Source: Symbiodinium natans
Taxonomy: Eukaryota > Sar > Dinophyceae > Suessiales > Symbiodiniaceae
Assembly: GCA_905221605.1 (NCBI GenBank)
Contig: CAJNDS010002082.1
Span: 187,501 to 235,000, forward strand
Direction of reading: 5' to 3'
Length of the DNA stretch: 47,500 nucleotides
The notes below the pieces were generated by a model. It saw only the letters and a list, made by a program, of their open reading frames with translations, made no database searches and was not told the DNA's origin. This document shows positions 47,493-47,500 of this stretch, piece after piece. The translations under genes were made by a program, and so were the position numbers. Within the stretch, counting starts at the first letter, position 1. Each line of letters opens with the position of its first letter.

Positions 47493-47500
47493 GCCATTGA

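Overview
The window reads as the left end of a eukaryotic chromosome or scaffold. It opens with plant-type telomere repeats (CCCTAAA on this strand, TTTAGGG on the other), passes into about 0.8 kb of degenerate telomere-associated repeats, and continues as a mosaic subtelomere. TTTAGGG telomeres are known from land plants and many green algae, dinoflagellates, chromerids and some other protists. The base composition, the lack of bacterial gene layout and a retroelement protein rich in CCCH zinc fingers suggest a protist or alga, perhaps an alveolate, but the sequence alone does not fix the organism.

Layout. 1-860: terminal telomere and variant repeats. 860-17280: dozens of interstitial telomeric tracts in both orientations, separated by 60-300 bp of unique sequence, small inverted-repeat (MITE-like) elements and microsatellites. 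17281-26127: a complete 8.85-kb LTR-type retroelement on the minus strand. 26133-47500: the same telomeric mosaic as before.

The retroelement is the one well-supported gene-bearing unit. It has 287-bp LTRs with no difference seen between them, a 5-bp target duplication (TAGGG) that places the insertion inside a TTTAGGG repeat, a primer-binding site matching the anticodon arm of initiator tRNA-Met (copia-like half-tRNA priming), a polypurine tract, and one uninterrupted ORF of 2611 residues from the first ATG. The protein carries a WW-like domain, an S1-like domain, six CCCH zinc fingers, a SAM-like segment and a basic tail. I find no protease, integrase, reverse transcriptase or RNase H, so it looks non-autonomous yet young and intact.

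At least seven families of short inverted-repeat elements recur, here named A-E, G and I, plus a looser repeat H. Some are nested in each other, and some contain telomeric repeats. Many unique patches between telomeric tracts hold a short plus-strand open frame next to AG and GT/GC dinucleotides. This fits tiny exons separated by introns made of telomeric repeats and MITEs, but short open frames are common by chance, so each is given low confidence. No rRNA, tRNA, CRISPR array or conventional intact host gene could be supported.
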